Assembly (NCBI GenBank): GCA_033065855.1
Contig: JAVXUO010002984.1
Span: 1 to 64,000, forward strand
Source of the DNA: Escallonia rubra
Lineage: Eukaryota > Streptophyta > Magnoliopsida > Escalloniales > Escalloniaceae
Direction of reading: 5' to 3'
Length of the DNA: 64,000 bases
How positions within the stretch are numbered: the first letter of the stretch is position 1; each line of letters begins with the position of its first letter. The translations under genes were made by a program, and so were the position numbers. Below the pieces are notes generated by a model. The model saw nothing but the letters and a program-made list of their open reading frames with translations. It was not told where the DNA came from and ran no database searches. Below, piece after piece: positions 11,219 through 22,779 of the stretch.

Positions 11219-14062
11219 ATGAAAAGTGCTACAAAGATGCCTGTCATCAATGACATTTCCAAACTGGCAGAGTTTGATGGCTCATTCGTTAGACATCGGA
11301 AGAGCAAGATGTACTTCTTTCTTGTAACTTTGAAGATAGCCTATGTCCTCGTATTTCTAAACCCTGTTGTACAAGAAGATGCAGATGAAGCAACCAAACA
11401 TACTATTGTTAGTGAGAAATAAAAGTGGGAAAAGGATGACGTCTACTGTAAGGGCTACATTTTGGGAGGGCTGTTCGACACTCTATACGATGTGTACGAG
11501 ATCAAGTATTGTGATAGTACTGCGAATGAACTGTGGGATGGTGTCGATAGCAAATACAAGATGGAGGATGCCGGGAATAAAAAGTTCCTAAATAGCAAGT
11601 TATTTGATTTCAACATGGTAGATAACAAGTATGTTATTACTCAAATACATGAGTAGCAAATGATTATGAATCTTATTATATCGGATATCCATTGTCTTGA
11701 CAAGTCTTTCCAAGTGTCAACAATTATTTCTAAATTGCCTCACTTGGAAACAATATCGTAAAGAGTTAAAACAAAAAAGGGTGCCATGAACATGCAAGAG
11801 TTGGTCAAGTACATCCAACTTGAAGAGAATTCTCGCAACTTGGATAGACTTGAGTTGGATGATCAGACGTCTTTCAATCTCTTGTCCCATGATTCTTCTA
11901 GTGGCTTTATGGTCAAGGTTCTACTTCAAATAAAGGGCACGACAAGCCTAAGAAGGCTTGTTGGAAGTGTGCAAAAAGTGGACACTTCAAGAAGGATTGT
12001 CGAGTGGTTAAGATGTGGAAAAGAATGGCTTAAGCTTTTCCCAGATTAGGGAGGTGAATACCTCTCCTTTGATGATCTATTTGAAACTTGGGGTATCATT
12101 CACCAAGTTATTGCTCCTTATAGTCCCCAACCGAATAGTGTGGCAGAGAGGAAAAATAAGACCTTGCAAGAAATGATTAATACATTATTGCTCAGTTCTG
12201 ATTTGCTAATAATTTATAGGGGGAAGCACTCATGACTTCTGCATATATACTTAGTCATATACTCCACAAAGTCACTATTATCACACCCCGTAAGATATGG
12301 AAAAAGAAAAAAACTTTTCTTGGACACCTTAAAGTGTGGGGTCGTAGGGCATTAGTAAGGCTAACTTATTCGAAAAGATCTAAATTGCGGGATAAAAACA
12401 ATTGAATGTGTCTTTATAGGCTATGCTCAAGGCTTATAGACTTCTAACCATGGAATCAACAGAAATTGTTAACTACATATTATTGTGGAATCTAGAGATA
12501 CATAATTCTTTGAGAATTCAGTCTCTAAAAAAATGAGAAAATGAAGACACAATCAATGAGGATCAAGTTCATCGTGCCCCAGAAATGGGGGAAGGTGGTG
12601 AACTAAGGAGAAGTAAAAGATAGGAATAGAAAAATCCTATGGTCCAGATTTTACCAATTTATAGTTGAGGGAGATAGAAATGGAGATGATTCCTTATATA
12701 TGTATAACATAGAGCATGACCTTCTGACATATCGAGAAGCCATAACTTCTCGAGATTCTGCCCTATGGCAAGAAGCTATAAATGATGAAACAAATTCAAT
12801 AATGCCAAACCAAATTGGGCTATTGACTGATTTGCCATCAGGGTTTGAACCAATAGGCTACAAATGGATCTTTAAGCAAAAGATTAAGCCTGGTGGATCT
12901 GTAGAAAAAATATAAAGTAAGACTTGTAACCCAGGATTTTAAACAAAAGGAAGGAATTGATTACTCCAACACCTATGCTTCGGCTGCTAGACTTAGCACT
13001 ATAAGGTTATTATTTTCTTTATCACATATTAACAAACTGATTATACACCAAATGGATGTCAAGACTGCCTTATTAAATGGTGTTTTAGATGAGGAGGTGT
13101 ACTTGGAATAACCGAAATGTTTTGTACTAAAGGGTCAAGAAACAAAGGTTTGTAAGCTTCTCAAATTTTTGTATGGCTCAAAATGAGCTCCTAAGTAGTG
13201 GCATGAATGATTTGACCAAGTTGCTATTTCATATAGATTTAAAATAAACAAATGTAATAATGCGTTTGTTCTAAATTTGAATATTGGACGATGTATTGAT
13301 AATATGCTTGTATGTTTAGTACCGATTAGGATGTTGTGTTGGAAACCAATTCATTTTTATCTTCATCCTTTGATATGAAGGATATGGTGGAAGCCAATGT
13401 TATTTTGTGAATGAAAATAATTAGATCCTCAGATTCCATTTCTTTGTCACAGTCTCATTATATTGAGAAAATATTAAAGAAATTTAATCACGAGAACTAT
13501 GCCCCTGTTAGTACCTCATATGACCCTTCTATCAAATTAAGGGCAAATGAAGGAAAATGTGTTTCAGAAAGTATTCTAGTGCTATTGGAAATTTGATGTA
13601 TGTCATGTAGTGTACCTGATCAGACATAATCTTTGCGGTTGGTGTTTTGAGTAGGTTTACTCATAACCCCGGGCAAGTCCATTGGAATGCGGTATTTAGG
13701 GTGTTTAAGTACCTTAAGGGCATAATGGAATTTGCATTAACTTAGAAGGAATTAATTTCATGCCATATTGGAAGGTACACGGATGCAAACTGGATCATGG
13801 ACTCAGATGAAACAAAGTCCACAAGTGTTTGGATTTGTACCATAGGCGGAGGTGCTATTTTCTGGGGTTCAAAGAAGTAAGCTTTGATTTCACATTCTAC
13901 TATGTATTCCGAATTCATTGCTTTGGCAATGGCAGTTAATGAGGTGGATTGGCTTAGAGACCTGTTAAAAGAGATTCCTCTATGGCCTAAGCCAATGCCA
14001 ACTTTTTTCGGTATTATGAAATAACGAGACAATGTTATAGTAAGGCTTATAATGGGAAGTCT

Positions 14063-14121
<59 letters not shown>

Positions 14122-14281
14122 TCTTAGACATAGCTATGTTAGAAAACAACTGAGCAAATGAATTGTTACTATTAGCTATGTGAAGCCCAAAGGGCATTTG
14201 GCGGATTCCTTTACAAAAGGCCTAGGCGGGGAGATAATGAGGAAGATTTCCAGGGAGATGGATTTGAAGATCATGAAATAA
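11219..14281 (+). pseudogene. Copia element A gag-pol, degenerate
   Basis: This is a broken Ty1/copia polyprotein. Gag runs from the ATG (KLAEFDGSFVRH, then TLYDVYEIKYCDSTANELWD and KYKMEDAGNKKF). A CCHC knuckle CWKCAKSGHFKKDC lies at about 11958-12000. An integrase remnant (GIIHQVIAPYSPQPN, VAERKNKTLQEMI) follows at about 12050-12220, so protease and most of the integrase core are deleted. Reverse transcriptase begins near 12700 (WQEAINDE, GYKWIFKQKI) and shows LDEEVYLE near 13090. RNase H follows from about 13770 (YTDANW, SHSTMYSEFIALA) and ends with KPKGHLADSFTKGL and a stop at 14279-14281. Many stops and frameshifts break the frame, and a TA array sits inside RNase H. Confidence 0.88.
14065..14119. 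repeat. (TA)n microsatellite in the RNase H region
   Basis: An array of about 27 TA units interrupts the copia RNase H sequence. It also creates a spurious Tyr-Ile reading frame on the other strand. Confidence 0.95.
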
Positions 14282-14862
14282 GAGAGGTAACATGCACGTG
14301 GGAACTAACTAGACACTAGAGTAACTTCTAGTCTTCTGTCAATGGAAAAACACGTTGTATTACAATCAAAGATGCATTAAAAGCTAAAGATTTTGATCTT
14401 CATGCCATCTCAAGGTAGTTCATATTTATATAGAGAACAAGAAGAGGGTGTAACTTATTCCCTTAATAATTTATATCCTTAAACGAGGGTGCAAGTTATA
14501 CAAGTGTAAAGTGTACCTTACTAGGTTTACCTATAAAAGTGCTAGAAGTGGGGCTGCTTCTATAAGATTTGAGCTTGTCTCTTTGGCACTAATGGAAATC
14601 CTAAGATGTAGCACAAGGCCGTAAATGTGCAGGTATTTGAAAATTTGGTTGGGAGTTCTGCACATAGTAATGATGATCAATCACCAATGATTCTTAGTTC
14701 AAGGCTAAGGCTACTCTGAATTTTTATTAACTTCATTGCTATCTGGTAAATGTTCAAGTTGAAAGACACATTTACTTTAGTAGAACCTACCAAAGGATAT
14801 AGAAAGGTACATTTTCTAAATAACGAATGTGATAAAATTTAATTTTGGAAAATTGTGAGAAA

Positions 14863-15920
14863 TTATTGGAGATTTTCCAATAGTTGGACCTTGCACTTTC
14901 AAATCTTACACTAAAAGGTTTAATATCCAAAAAGAATCAATCAATTTCATTGATTGGTTATAGAAATATAATGTCTCAAAGTTGAACATTTAATAAGGTT
15001 TGGAAAGGGTTATAAATGTGGTTTTCAAATTGCTTGGGAAATGGAAATGTTAAGGGTATTTAAATAGCCATGTGACATACCTTATTGTTCAAGAAACACA
15101 ATGTATGCATCGCCATGCATTCACAAATGTGCAATTTCATTGATTGGTTATAGACATATAATGTCTCAAAGTTGAACATTTAACAAGGTTTGGAAAGGGT
15201 TATAAATGTGGTTTTCAAATTGCTTGGGAAATGGAAAGGTTAAGGGTATTTAAATAGTCATGTGACATACCTTATTGTTCAAGAAACACAATGTATGCAT
15301 GGCCATGCATTCACAAATGTGCAGTGCGCTGCACCGCACACGCGCACCGACGGCCGCATTGCTTGTTAGGGCGTAAAGGCATTATTGGTGCTTTTAGGCG
15401 CACTTTGTACTTTGCATGTGCGCATTGTCGCTAGGAGCCCTCGTCCCGAGCCCAACCTTAACTTTTTGCGACAAATTCAGCTTGGTGAACTAGAAAATGT
15501 GACTTTTGGATTGAAACAGTGTGATTGTTGTGTTGAATTTGAATAGAATTTTCTCGTGCTGTTTAAATTCAAATGATACATGTTCTTGGTGTCTATTTGT
15601 TCAGAAGAAATTTTTCATGGTGCATGTCAGATTGTTGCTGTTAAATGACACCTACAGAGTCGTTTAACTGCCACAACTGATTACACGTGTTAGTGCTTTA
15701 TAAATATAGGCTGATGGTAGTGCATTTCTCACTTTGTATTGTAATTCCTCTTTCTTGAATTTCTGTTTGTTGATTGCTTCTGCTGTGCTCAACATAATTA
15801 TTTTGCATGTCTTATCTTGGGAGACAGATTTTTTGGCAAACTTAAGCAAGTTATATAAGGGCAAATACTGTCTTAAGAACAAAGTGCGTAGCACTCGACT
15901 CAGGATACTCTTTTTTCTTA
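14863..15920 (+). mobile_element. Copia element A, 3' LTR
   Basis: This is the counterpart of the 10455-11180 LTR, longer because the hAT removed the start of that copy and because of an internal duplication here. A polypurine-like stretch (TTATTGGAGAT) precedes the likely start. A TATA-like GCTTTATAAATATAGG lies near 15690. The end is placed near the last similarity to the 5' LTR (CTCGACTCAGGATAC); both boundaries are approximate. Confidence 0.65.
14943..15322. repeat. 190 bp tandem duplication inside the copia 3' LTR
   Basis: Units begin with AATTTCATTGATTGG at 14943 and 15133, and each ends with GCATTCACAAATGTGC. The two are almost identical by eye, so the duplication is much younger than the element. 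Confidence 0.9.
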
Positions 15921-16200
15921 TTTTTTACAACACATCCTCCAACCACTTAACTACTAATAGATTTTTTATACTCTACGGGCCTCTTCCACGTGAGCTGGTA
16001 ATTTTAAAGGCCTACTCCATACAAGGCTATTAACCATAATTTCTTGCGCATCACTTTATTTACTAATTTGTCATTTTTATTGACTTGAGATTGAAACTAA
16101 CCTTAAATGTGATTATAGAACTTATGGTATTATGTTTGTTTCCCTTTTGCTTCCAGAGATCTACATAGCCTACATTTAAAAAGATACTCAAAGGAAAGAA
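15921..16200. other. Spacer with no recognisable feature
   Basis: This is AT-rich sequence between the copia 3' LTR and the LTR-A copy. I see no gene or repeat structure in it. Confidence 0.5.
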
Positions 16201-18282
16201 TGACTAATGCCAAGGAAGTGGTTCGTAGTCGATGTGGAGGTGCCACAAGGAATGCAGTCCGTCAAATGCCAACTATGTTGATGTGGGACACAATAAGGAT
16301 GGAGTAAGGGCAGAAACCAAGGGCTTCCCAGGCAGAGCCTGAGGGTGGTAGTGCTTCGAGAGCGATGGCGCATTATGAATACACGACGACATTCACAGTC
16401 CGATGCTTAGGTCCAGAGTCAAGGTCCTGTATATTTCTCTCTTTAGAATTCTAGAGTGAGAAAGTGAATGCGAGTTCTGAAAATGTTCAAGAACCTCCAA
16501 ATGAATTCTCAAGACCCTTATTTATAGAGGTTAATATGATTATGTCATCAAGCGACACATGACGCTCCCAGGATTAACACGTCACCAGGGGTCCACATAT
16601 GCCGGTGCTCAACGAACTGTTGAATTGCATATTCACCTGGAATTTCCTGTACATCGTCGTTATGTCTACCTGGAAAGACTGGCCCACACGTCGAGAGACA
16701 TTGAGGACCTGGTAGCGGTGGGGAAGGCCTGACACCCAACTACCAAGCGGACTCGGTACGACGCCCTCCGGAGACCTGCTCCCATCTCGGAGTGACTGGG
16801 GGTCATAGTTCCTAGATGTGCCAATGAAAGCCCCTAGTGCCGGAGCATGTAGGCTAGTCTTGCAGACACCCTAGTGAAGATAGTGTCCCGGAGGTGTCAC
16901 CTATCCCGCAGGGTGAGTCCTTGTGAGGGCGCACTCGGTACACGCCAAGGTAGTGTCCCGAAGGAGTCGACTAGTCGACGGGCCGAGGTAGCATCCCAGA
17001 GGAGTCGTCTACCTGTCAGAAGAAGAGTCTTCATGCCGGAGCACTTAGAGCTCCCTAGAGGAGTTAGTGTCTCGGGGGAGTCGCCTATCCCCGCGGGTGA
17101 GTTCTTGTGCCGGAGCACTCGGAGCGCGCCAAGGTAGTGTCCTGGAGGAGTTGCCTACCCGACGGGTGGAGGTAACATCCCGGGGAAGCTGTCTACCTAG
17201 CTGAAAGGGAGTCATCATGCTGGAGCACTCGGAGCTCCTTGGAAAAGATAATGTCCTGGATGAGTTGTCTATCCTCGCAGGTGAGTCCTTGTGCCAGAGC
17301 ACTCGGAGCGCACCAAGGTAGTGTCCCGAAGGATTTGCTTTCTTGACGGGCTGAGATAGCATCCTAGAGGATCCGTCTACCTGGAGGAAGGGAGTCTTCA
17401 TGCCGGAGCACTTAGAGCTCCCTGGAGAAGATAATGTCCCGAAGGAATTGCCTATCCTCGCGGGATGCTGCACACTCTGGGAAGTGGGTCGAAGCATGTT
17501 CCACGACCAAGGCGTGGTAGTGTGACAGAGTGTGGTGAAAGGATGGATCAACGCAGGGGCATGGTTGTGTGACAGAGTGCCGGGGGGCACGACTGTATAA
17601 GAGGAGTGGCGCATGGGCGCGACAGAGTGTGTACGGTGCTGGCGACATTGTAGTGCGACAGTATCAGCGGCACGTCGCATGGGTGCATTGTACTGTGTGA
17701 GGTACCGGGGGCACGATTGTGTGACAGAGAGCCAGGGAGTACGTCTGTATCAGAGGCACGGCGCATGGGCGCGACGGAGTGTGTGACCAACGACAGGCAT
17801 TGCAGAGATGACGTGCGCTGCAAAGTCGGCGCACGGGCAACATCGGGCGTCATGTACGGCGCAAGGCCAACAGAAGCAAGCATGCGTTGGTGAATAAGGT
17901 GATCAACCCCTTTAAGGGAGAAAGCACACCGACCCCCTTAAGGGAAGGCGGCTGACCCCCTAAGGGGAAGGCGACCGACCCCCAAGGGGAAGGCACGCCA
18001 TCTTCCAAGGAAGGAGGTGGGTGGCCGATCGATGTCAAAAGAGTTTGCATAAGTTGAGGGCCTTGAGGCGCGTTGATGTCGTTACGTTAGCGAACATAGT
18101 TGCGCAAAAATAATTTCTTAGCCACAGAAAAATGTAAAAAAAGCAAAAAATGCACTTGACTTGAGCATGCCCATTTTGACTGGTTGGGAGCGTTGAAAAA
18201 TTGACCGTTGACTACGGTGACGTGTCGTGCAAAACGGGATCCACAGCGGGTCCATGGATGTAGCCAAGATAGATCAGGAACA
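16201..18282 (+). mobile_element. LTR-A family, copy 2 (about 2.1 kb)
   Basis: The copy starts with TGACTAATGCCAAGGAAGTGG and ends with ATAGATCAGGAACA, matching the ends of the copy at 59133-62533. Both share GTGGAGGTGCCACAA, GGAGTAAGGGC, a TATA-like TATTTATAG (near 16530 here) and ACACGTCACCAGGGG (near 16579 here). The middle holds about three 180 bp units that begin TAGTGTCCCG at 16881, 17065 and about 17247. After them come GTGTGACAGAG/GGCGCATGGGCGCGAC repeats (about 17500-17830) and an AAGGGGAAGGCGACCGACCCC-like block (17900-18010). No clear 5 bp target duplication is visible. There is no coding content. Confidence 0.75.
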
Positions 18283-18525
18283 ATCATGAATGCTTGTGAT
18301 AATGTCAAGATCGTGTCATGCTATGATTAGTTCTAGTGGATTATTATTCAGGCATTCCCTTTTGCTCATGAGTTGTTATTTAAATACCTAAACATTCGAT
18401 ATAGTTTCTTGTATACCTTATTAACTTGGAGAACATTCTATAAGTTGTACCCAAGAAAAAAGACGGTGCACCAGATAAGGAGTAGTTTTTAATGCTTCAA
18501 AAACATATTTGAAAGAACAAACTTT
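18283..18525. other. AT-rich spacer
   Basis: I see no gene, repeat or terminus here. Confidence 0.5.
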
Positions 18526-18746
18526 GGCTCCTACCCAGGTTGTAGGAATCTTCTTCCAACTCCGTGTATAGTGACAATTAATAGTCACTAAATATTTTTA
18601 GTGGCTTTTCTTCTAACACTTTCAGCGACAATTATTAGCAGCATTTTTTTAGCGTCACTAAAAAATAGCCACTAGAAACATGTAGAGACGATTAATTGTC
18701 GCTATATAAGGGACCGGAGGAAGATTCCTCCAACCAGGGTAGCAGC
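18526..18746. mobile_element. MITE with long terminal inverted repeats
   Basis: The left arm GGCTCCTACCCAGGTTG is followed by AGGAATCTTCTTCC and GTGACAATTAATAG. The complement of the right arm reads GCTGCTACCCTGGTTGG, AGGAATCTTCCTCC, GCGACAATTAATCG. The arms are about 55 bp and flank a short interior containing CACTAAATATTTTTAGTGGC. The family is not assigned, because the target duplication is ambiguous in T-rich flanks. Confidence 0.7.
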
Positions 18747-19674
18747 AAATTTTTTTCCTATTTGAAAAAGATACAATTAGGGTACTTTGGTAAAAGTGCA
18801 AAGCGCCAGATAATCCTGTGCGCTACATTTTGGTTTTAAATAATGTGATCTGAACCTCCACGTAGCCAGTGAGCTCCTCTAGATGGACTAAAAAAATGAA
18901 GCCCTTCCAAAACTAGGTTGGGGATGGGCTCCTTAACATTATTTGGTGCTTTTTTATAATGACATATTTAGGTTTTTCTTGCTATATAGATCTTTTCAGC
19001 GACGAACTGCAAGAGAGCAATTAAGGTCAAATACGTTATAGAACTACATTTAACGATGAAAAATCTAGCTATTTTTACCTGAACCTTACATGCCATACGA
19101 TGTCATGGCTTATGTAAGGCAGGCATTGCAATATATGCTACGCCACATTGTTACAAAAAATCTTAAGCAAGTTTGTGACATATCACGCCAGAATATATTT
19201 TATAAAAGGAATTTTTTTACTACAACTCAGTAGTAAGCAAATGACTACAATTACTAATTTATCAACATTTAATGATTGTTAAATATCTTTCGTGATATTT
19301 ATTAAGTGATACTATAAAATTGTTGCTACAAAATTTTGTTTAATGTACATGTTAGAAAAAATGCCACCAATTGTGTTTTACGAAGAGTTCCAACCATCTC
19401 ATTACGACCTACGTTGCAGTCAAAATTTGCCTTTTTAAAATTCCTTTTAAGAATATAGACTTACTGAAGGCTAATTCTTTTAGTTTAGGGACAAATAGGA
19501 AACGAGCGATAGTTATTTGCCAAAAAGAAAAAAAAAGAAGAAGTCATAGCATGAGTTGGCAAAAATTGTGGGAAATCAAAGAATGACCGTCCAAGATTTT
19601 TCTGTGCAACCAATGGCTTATGCATGCATGGTTTACCAAGTCAAACCAACCAAAGCATCAGGTGTTGGTTTGTA
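18747..19674. other. Intergenic region upstream of the epimerase gene
   Basis: No gene is recognised. A few AGCGACGAAC and AACGATGAAAAATC words resemble internal motifs of DNA transposons, but I see no ends. Confidence 0.4.
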
Positions 19675-19683
19675 TGTATAAAT
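19675..19683 (+). promoter_or_regulatory. Possible TATA box of the epimerase gene
   Basis: TGTATAAAT lies about 200 bases upstream of the ATG, in a plausible position for a 5' leader of about 170 bases. It is not supported by any other element. Confidence 0.4.
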
Positions 19684-19882
19684 TGAAGAACAAATCAGGG
19701 ATAAGAATCCATAGGCCCTAATCCCTTCCAACATGTCTTGAAAACTGGAGGAGACAATCACCCACGAGGCCCTGACCCTTTCAGGCATTTCTTGAAACAG
19801 AAGAGAACAGCTATAACTCATCCATTATATTCATACATAAAAAAAGATTGAGTTTGTATTGTTTTCTGGAAACAAATAAACC

Positions 19883-22016
19883 ATGTCTAAGATCTCTACG
19901 TTGTTTCGTTTCATCCTTGTTGCCTCTGTGGTGATTGTCAGCGGTTGTTTAGTGTGTGGGGAAGAGGTTGGGGTCTATGAGCTCAAGAAAGGAGATTTCT
20001 CTATCAGGTTAACCAACTGGGGGGCAAGCATCATCTCTGTTGTTCTCCCTGACAAAAATGGTATGTTCCTGTTGGTCTTATATATCCTTTTACTTTAATT
20101 GGATATATCTTCCAAAATGGACTTTGTATTGTCTTCCAGGAAAGTTGACAGATATTGCTCTTGGGTACGATTCAATTGAGACCTACAAGGTGAGACTTTT
20201 CATTCTTAGAGAGCAGTATTATTTTTCGGGAATTTATAATGTATACCGTGCAGCAAGTCTCTAGTTTTGTAAGATTTCAAGATGGATTTATGCGAGATTT
20301 TTTATTGGTTCTGATTCCGAGTTAGGGACAAAAACATGCATGATGGATTTTGATGACCTAATAGATAGCACAACAAAAGCTGAACAAATATTGTCATTTC
20401 CGACTAACTTGAACCATCAAACGCCATTGAGTGGTCCATATTTGAAAACTCATCATATGATCGATTTGATATGCAGCATGATTCGTCCTACCTCGGCTCT
20501 ATTGTCGGACGGGTAGCAAACCTGATTGCTGGAGCTCAATTCACATTAGACGGAATCAAATATAAGCTAAACGCTAATGCTAAAAATGCCACTCTTCATG
20601 GTATCTAAGTTATTTCATTTCTTTTGTTTTGCGTGATGGCTGTTGAATGAAAATTTCTAAGGCTTTCTTTCGGTTCCGAAAATGTTAAGGTGGGCGGGGA
20701 GGGCTCAGCGAGGTTGCTTGGAAGGTGACAGAGCAAAGGGATGATGATACAGCTACATTCATTACCTTCACCTACCATAGCCCTGATGGCGAAGAGGGTA
20801 TGCATGCTTTATGCTCCAAAATACATAGTAGTCAAAAACTTTGAATGCATGCCGTAATGTCTTTGTATCGGGTCTGCTAGACCTAAGGAGGATAACCAAA
20901 ATTGGTCAAATGAATATCGTCTGTTGCTATTGTTCAGTTAAATCAAAACATTCTGATTTAAGAAGTACACTTTCGTACCCCAAAAGCCGTACATCTGATT
21001 TTTACTACGTGTTAGACTTTTTTAGCGAGGATCTGTTGGAAGTGTTGCTAAAGGTACAATTGGAAGCATCAACAACAATCACGATGAAAGCTGTTGCTAA
21101 AACTTGTATATATATACTGCTAGGAGAATAGATTTCAGGCCGTACTTAAGCATTGTGTTGGTGAACTAATTAGGGGTTGCAAAAAGCGAACTGTATAAAT
21201 ATTAATACAGTGTGAAACTGCAAAATGATTGATACAAGTCTTCCAAAAAAAGGTTAGACTTCCGCATGAAAATGATGATAACTTTTTAATTTTATGACTT
21301 TGAAACGTAAGTTACAATAACTCATCAGAAGTTGGCAACTCTGTAACACTATAGAGGGAAACATCACGAACACGTTTTTCCGTTTGTCAAACGCAGGATT
21401 TCCCGGTGAGCTTCTTGTCAGCGTGACCTATACCGTCACCGGATTGGGACCGTACCAGCTTAGTGTGAGCATGAGAGCCGAAGCATTAACCAAGGCCACT
21501 CCAGTCAGTCTAGCCCAACACACCTACTGGAACCTCGGCGGCCACAACAGCGGAAACATTCTGTCACACGAGGTCCAGATTTTCTCCTCGTGCATCACGC
21601 CTAAGGGCGAAAATAACATCCCCATTGGCAGGATTGAAACCGTTGTGGGTACACCTTATGATTTCCTTCAGCCACACATCGTAGGAAGCCAGATGAGCAT
21701 GCTTAACAATTCAGGCTACGATATCAATTATGTTCTTGAGGGAAACAGGGCAGCCGTTGTGTACAATGGCAATACTGGAATCATGATGGAGCTATTGACA
21801 GACGCACCTGGTATGCAGTTCTATACTGCTAACTTTGGCAGGCCCGTGAAGGGCGGCAAAGGTGGAATCACTTACCAAGCTCATGCTGGTTTGTGTTTGG
21901 AGAGTCAAGGTTTTCCTGACTCGGTGAATCATCCATACTTCCCTTCACAGATTATTCCTTCTGGCGATACCTACCGCCATGACATGCTGTTTACATTCTC
22001 CATCAAGTCTGTGTAA
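19883..22016 (+). CDS. Aldose 1-epimerase (galactose mutarotase), five exons
   Basis: The enzyme interconverts the alpha and beta anomers of aldoses such as glucose and galactose. Exons inferred from GT/AG sites and reading phase are 19883-20060, 20140-20189, 20477-20600, 20690-20797 and 21397-22016. They join to 360 codons including the stop (359 residues), close to the usual family length. Residues 1-26 form a hydrophobic signal-like segment (FRFILVASVVIVSGCLVCG), suggesting secretion or entry into the endomembrane system. Family motifs follow: LTNWGASI, LGSIVGRVAN, NATLHGG (His117), HTYWNLGG (His195), GYDINYVL (Asp262) and GLCLESQGFPD (Glu322). The two His and the Glu correspond to catalytic residues of the family. 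Introns are 79, 287, 89 and 599 bp. No frame damage is seen, so I consider the gene functional. The third-intron acceptor (TTAAG before GTGGGC) has a weak polypyrimidine tract. Confidence 0.92.
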
Positions 22017-22435
22017 AGGGCAGTACATTATTTCAGATGGAATAACTTGTATTTTTCAAAGTTGTGTGCAATCTTAACCCAAATTGAGTTGAACTTTCTT
22101 CTCTCTCTAGAAAGACCATGCACCAGCTCTTTATCGTAGCACTTAAAGCATTTGGATGTCAGCTTGTGTTATTATTTTGCTACATTTCTTGTAGTGTTTG
22201 TGTTTGCAGGAGACTTAGGTTGCACCATATCGACAACTTGCTGTTTATTTCTTCAAGTCTACTTGAAGGGTATGGCAATGTTATGTTTCAGATGGAATTG
22301 CTCACCATCTCGATATATCAAGGCCTTGTTGCTGATAATTTTAGTGTCACCTTTTTTGAAACTTCTGTCTAAGATTTACGCCAACACTTTTTTCTTTTCG
22401 TTTTGAACTAGAGTCGGGGTTCTTGCAGGATCACT
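22017..22435. other. 3' flank of the epimerase gene
   Basis: This AT-rich stretch probably holds the 3' untranslated region. I see no firm polyadenylation signal and no further coding sequence. Confidence 0.4.
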
Positions 22436-22779
22436 ACCTTTCAACACTCACGAACATCAAGGAGGCAACTGAGAGTATATTGAAAGAATATTTTCATTCT
22501 ATTGTATCTCCTTACATTGTCACGTCTCATTAGCTTATACACTTCACCAAAATGACTGAAGAACAAACCTTTTATAATCTTCTAATGTGTCTTCAAGACG
22601 TAGTAATAAGTTCACAAGTTCACTAACTCAATATTTCACACGCGCACTAGCTACTACTTCCACTAACACATAACACTAATGCACCGCTAACACAATTATA
22701 AGTTGAGTCAGCAACTACAAGCCACTAACGCACCACTTAAAAACACAAAATAAAATAAATCAATTTATATTTTTCAACG
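22436..22779 (-). mobile_element. 3' LTR of a small copia-like element
   Basis: On the element strand it begins CGTTGAAAAATATAAATTG directly after a polypurine tract (complement AAAAAAGGGGG, 22780-22790). The matching LTR at 24028-24411 begins TGTTGAAAAATAAAAATTG, so the canonical TG has become CG here. The left boundary is approximate. Confidence 0.65.

Noticed and set aside
13742..14197. Minus-strand 151-codon frame with a Tyr-Ile run
   Set aside because: It is created by the TA microsatellite inside the copia RNase H region and has no protein homology.
16198..18292. GAATG as a target duplication of LTR-A copy 2
   Set aside because: Using it would shift the ends away from TG and CA and from the ends of the other copies.
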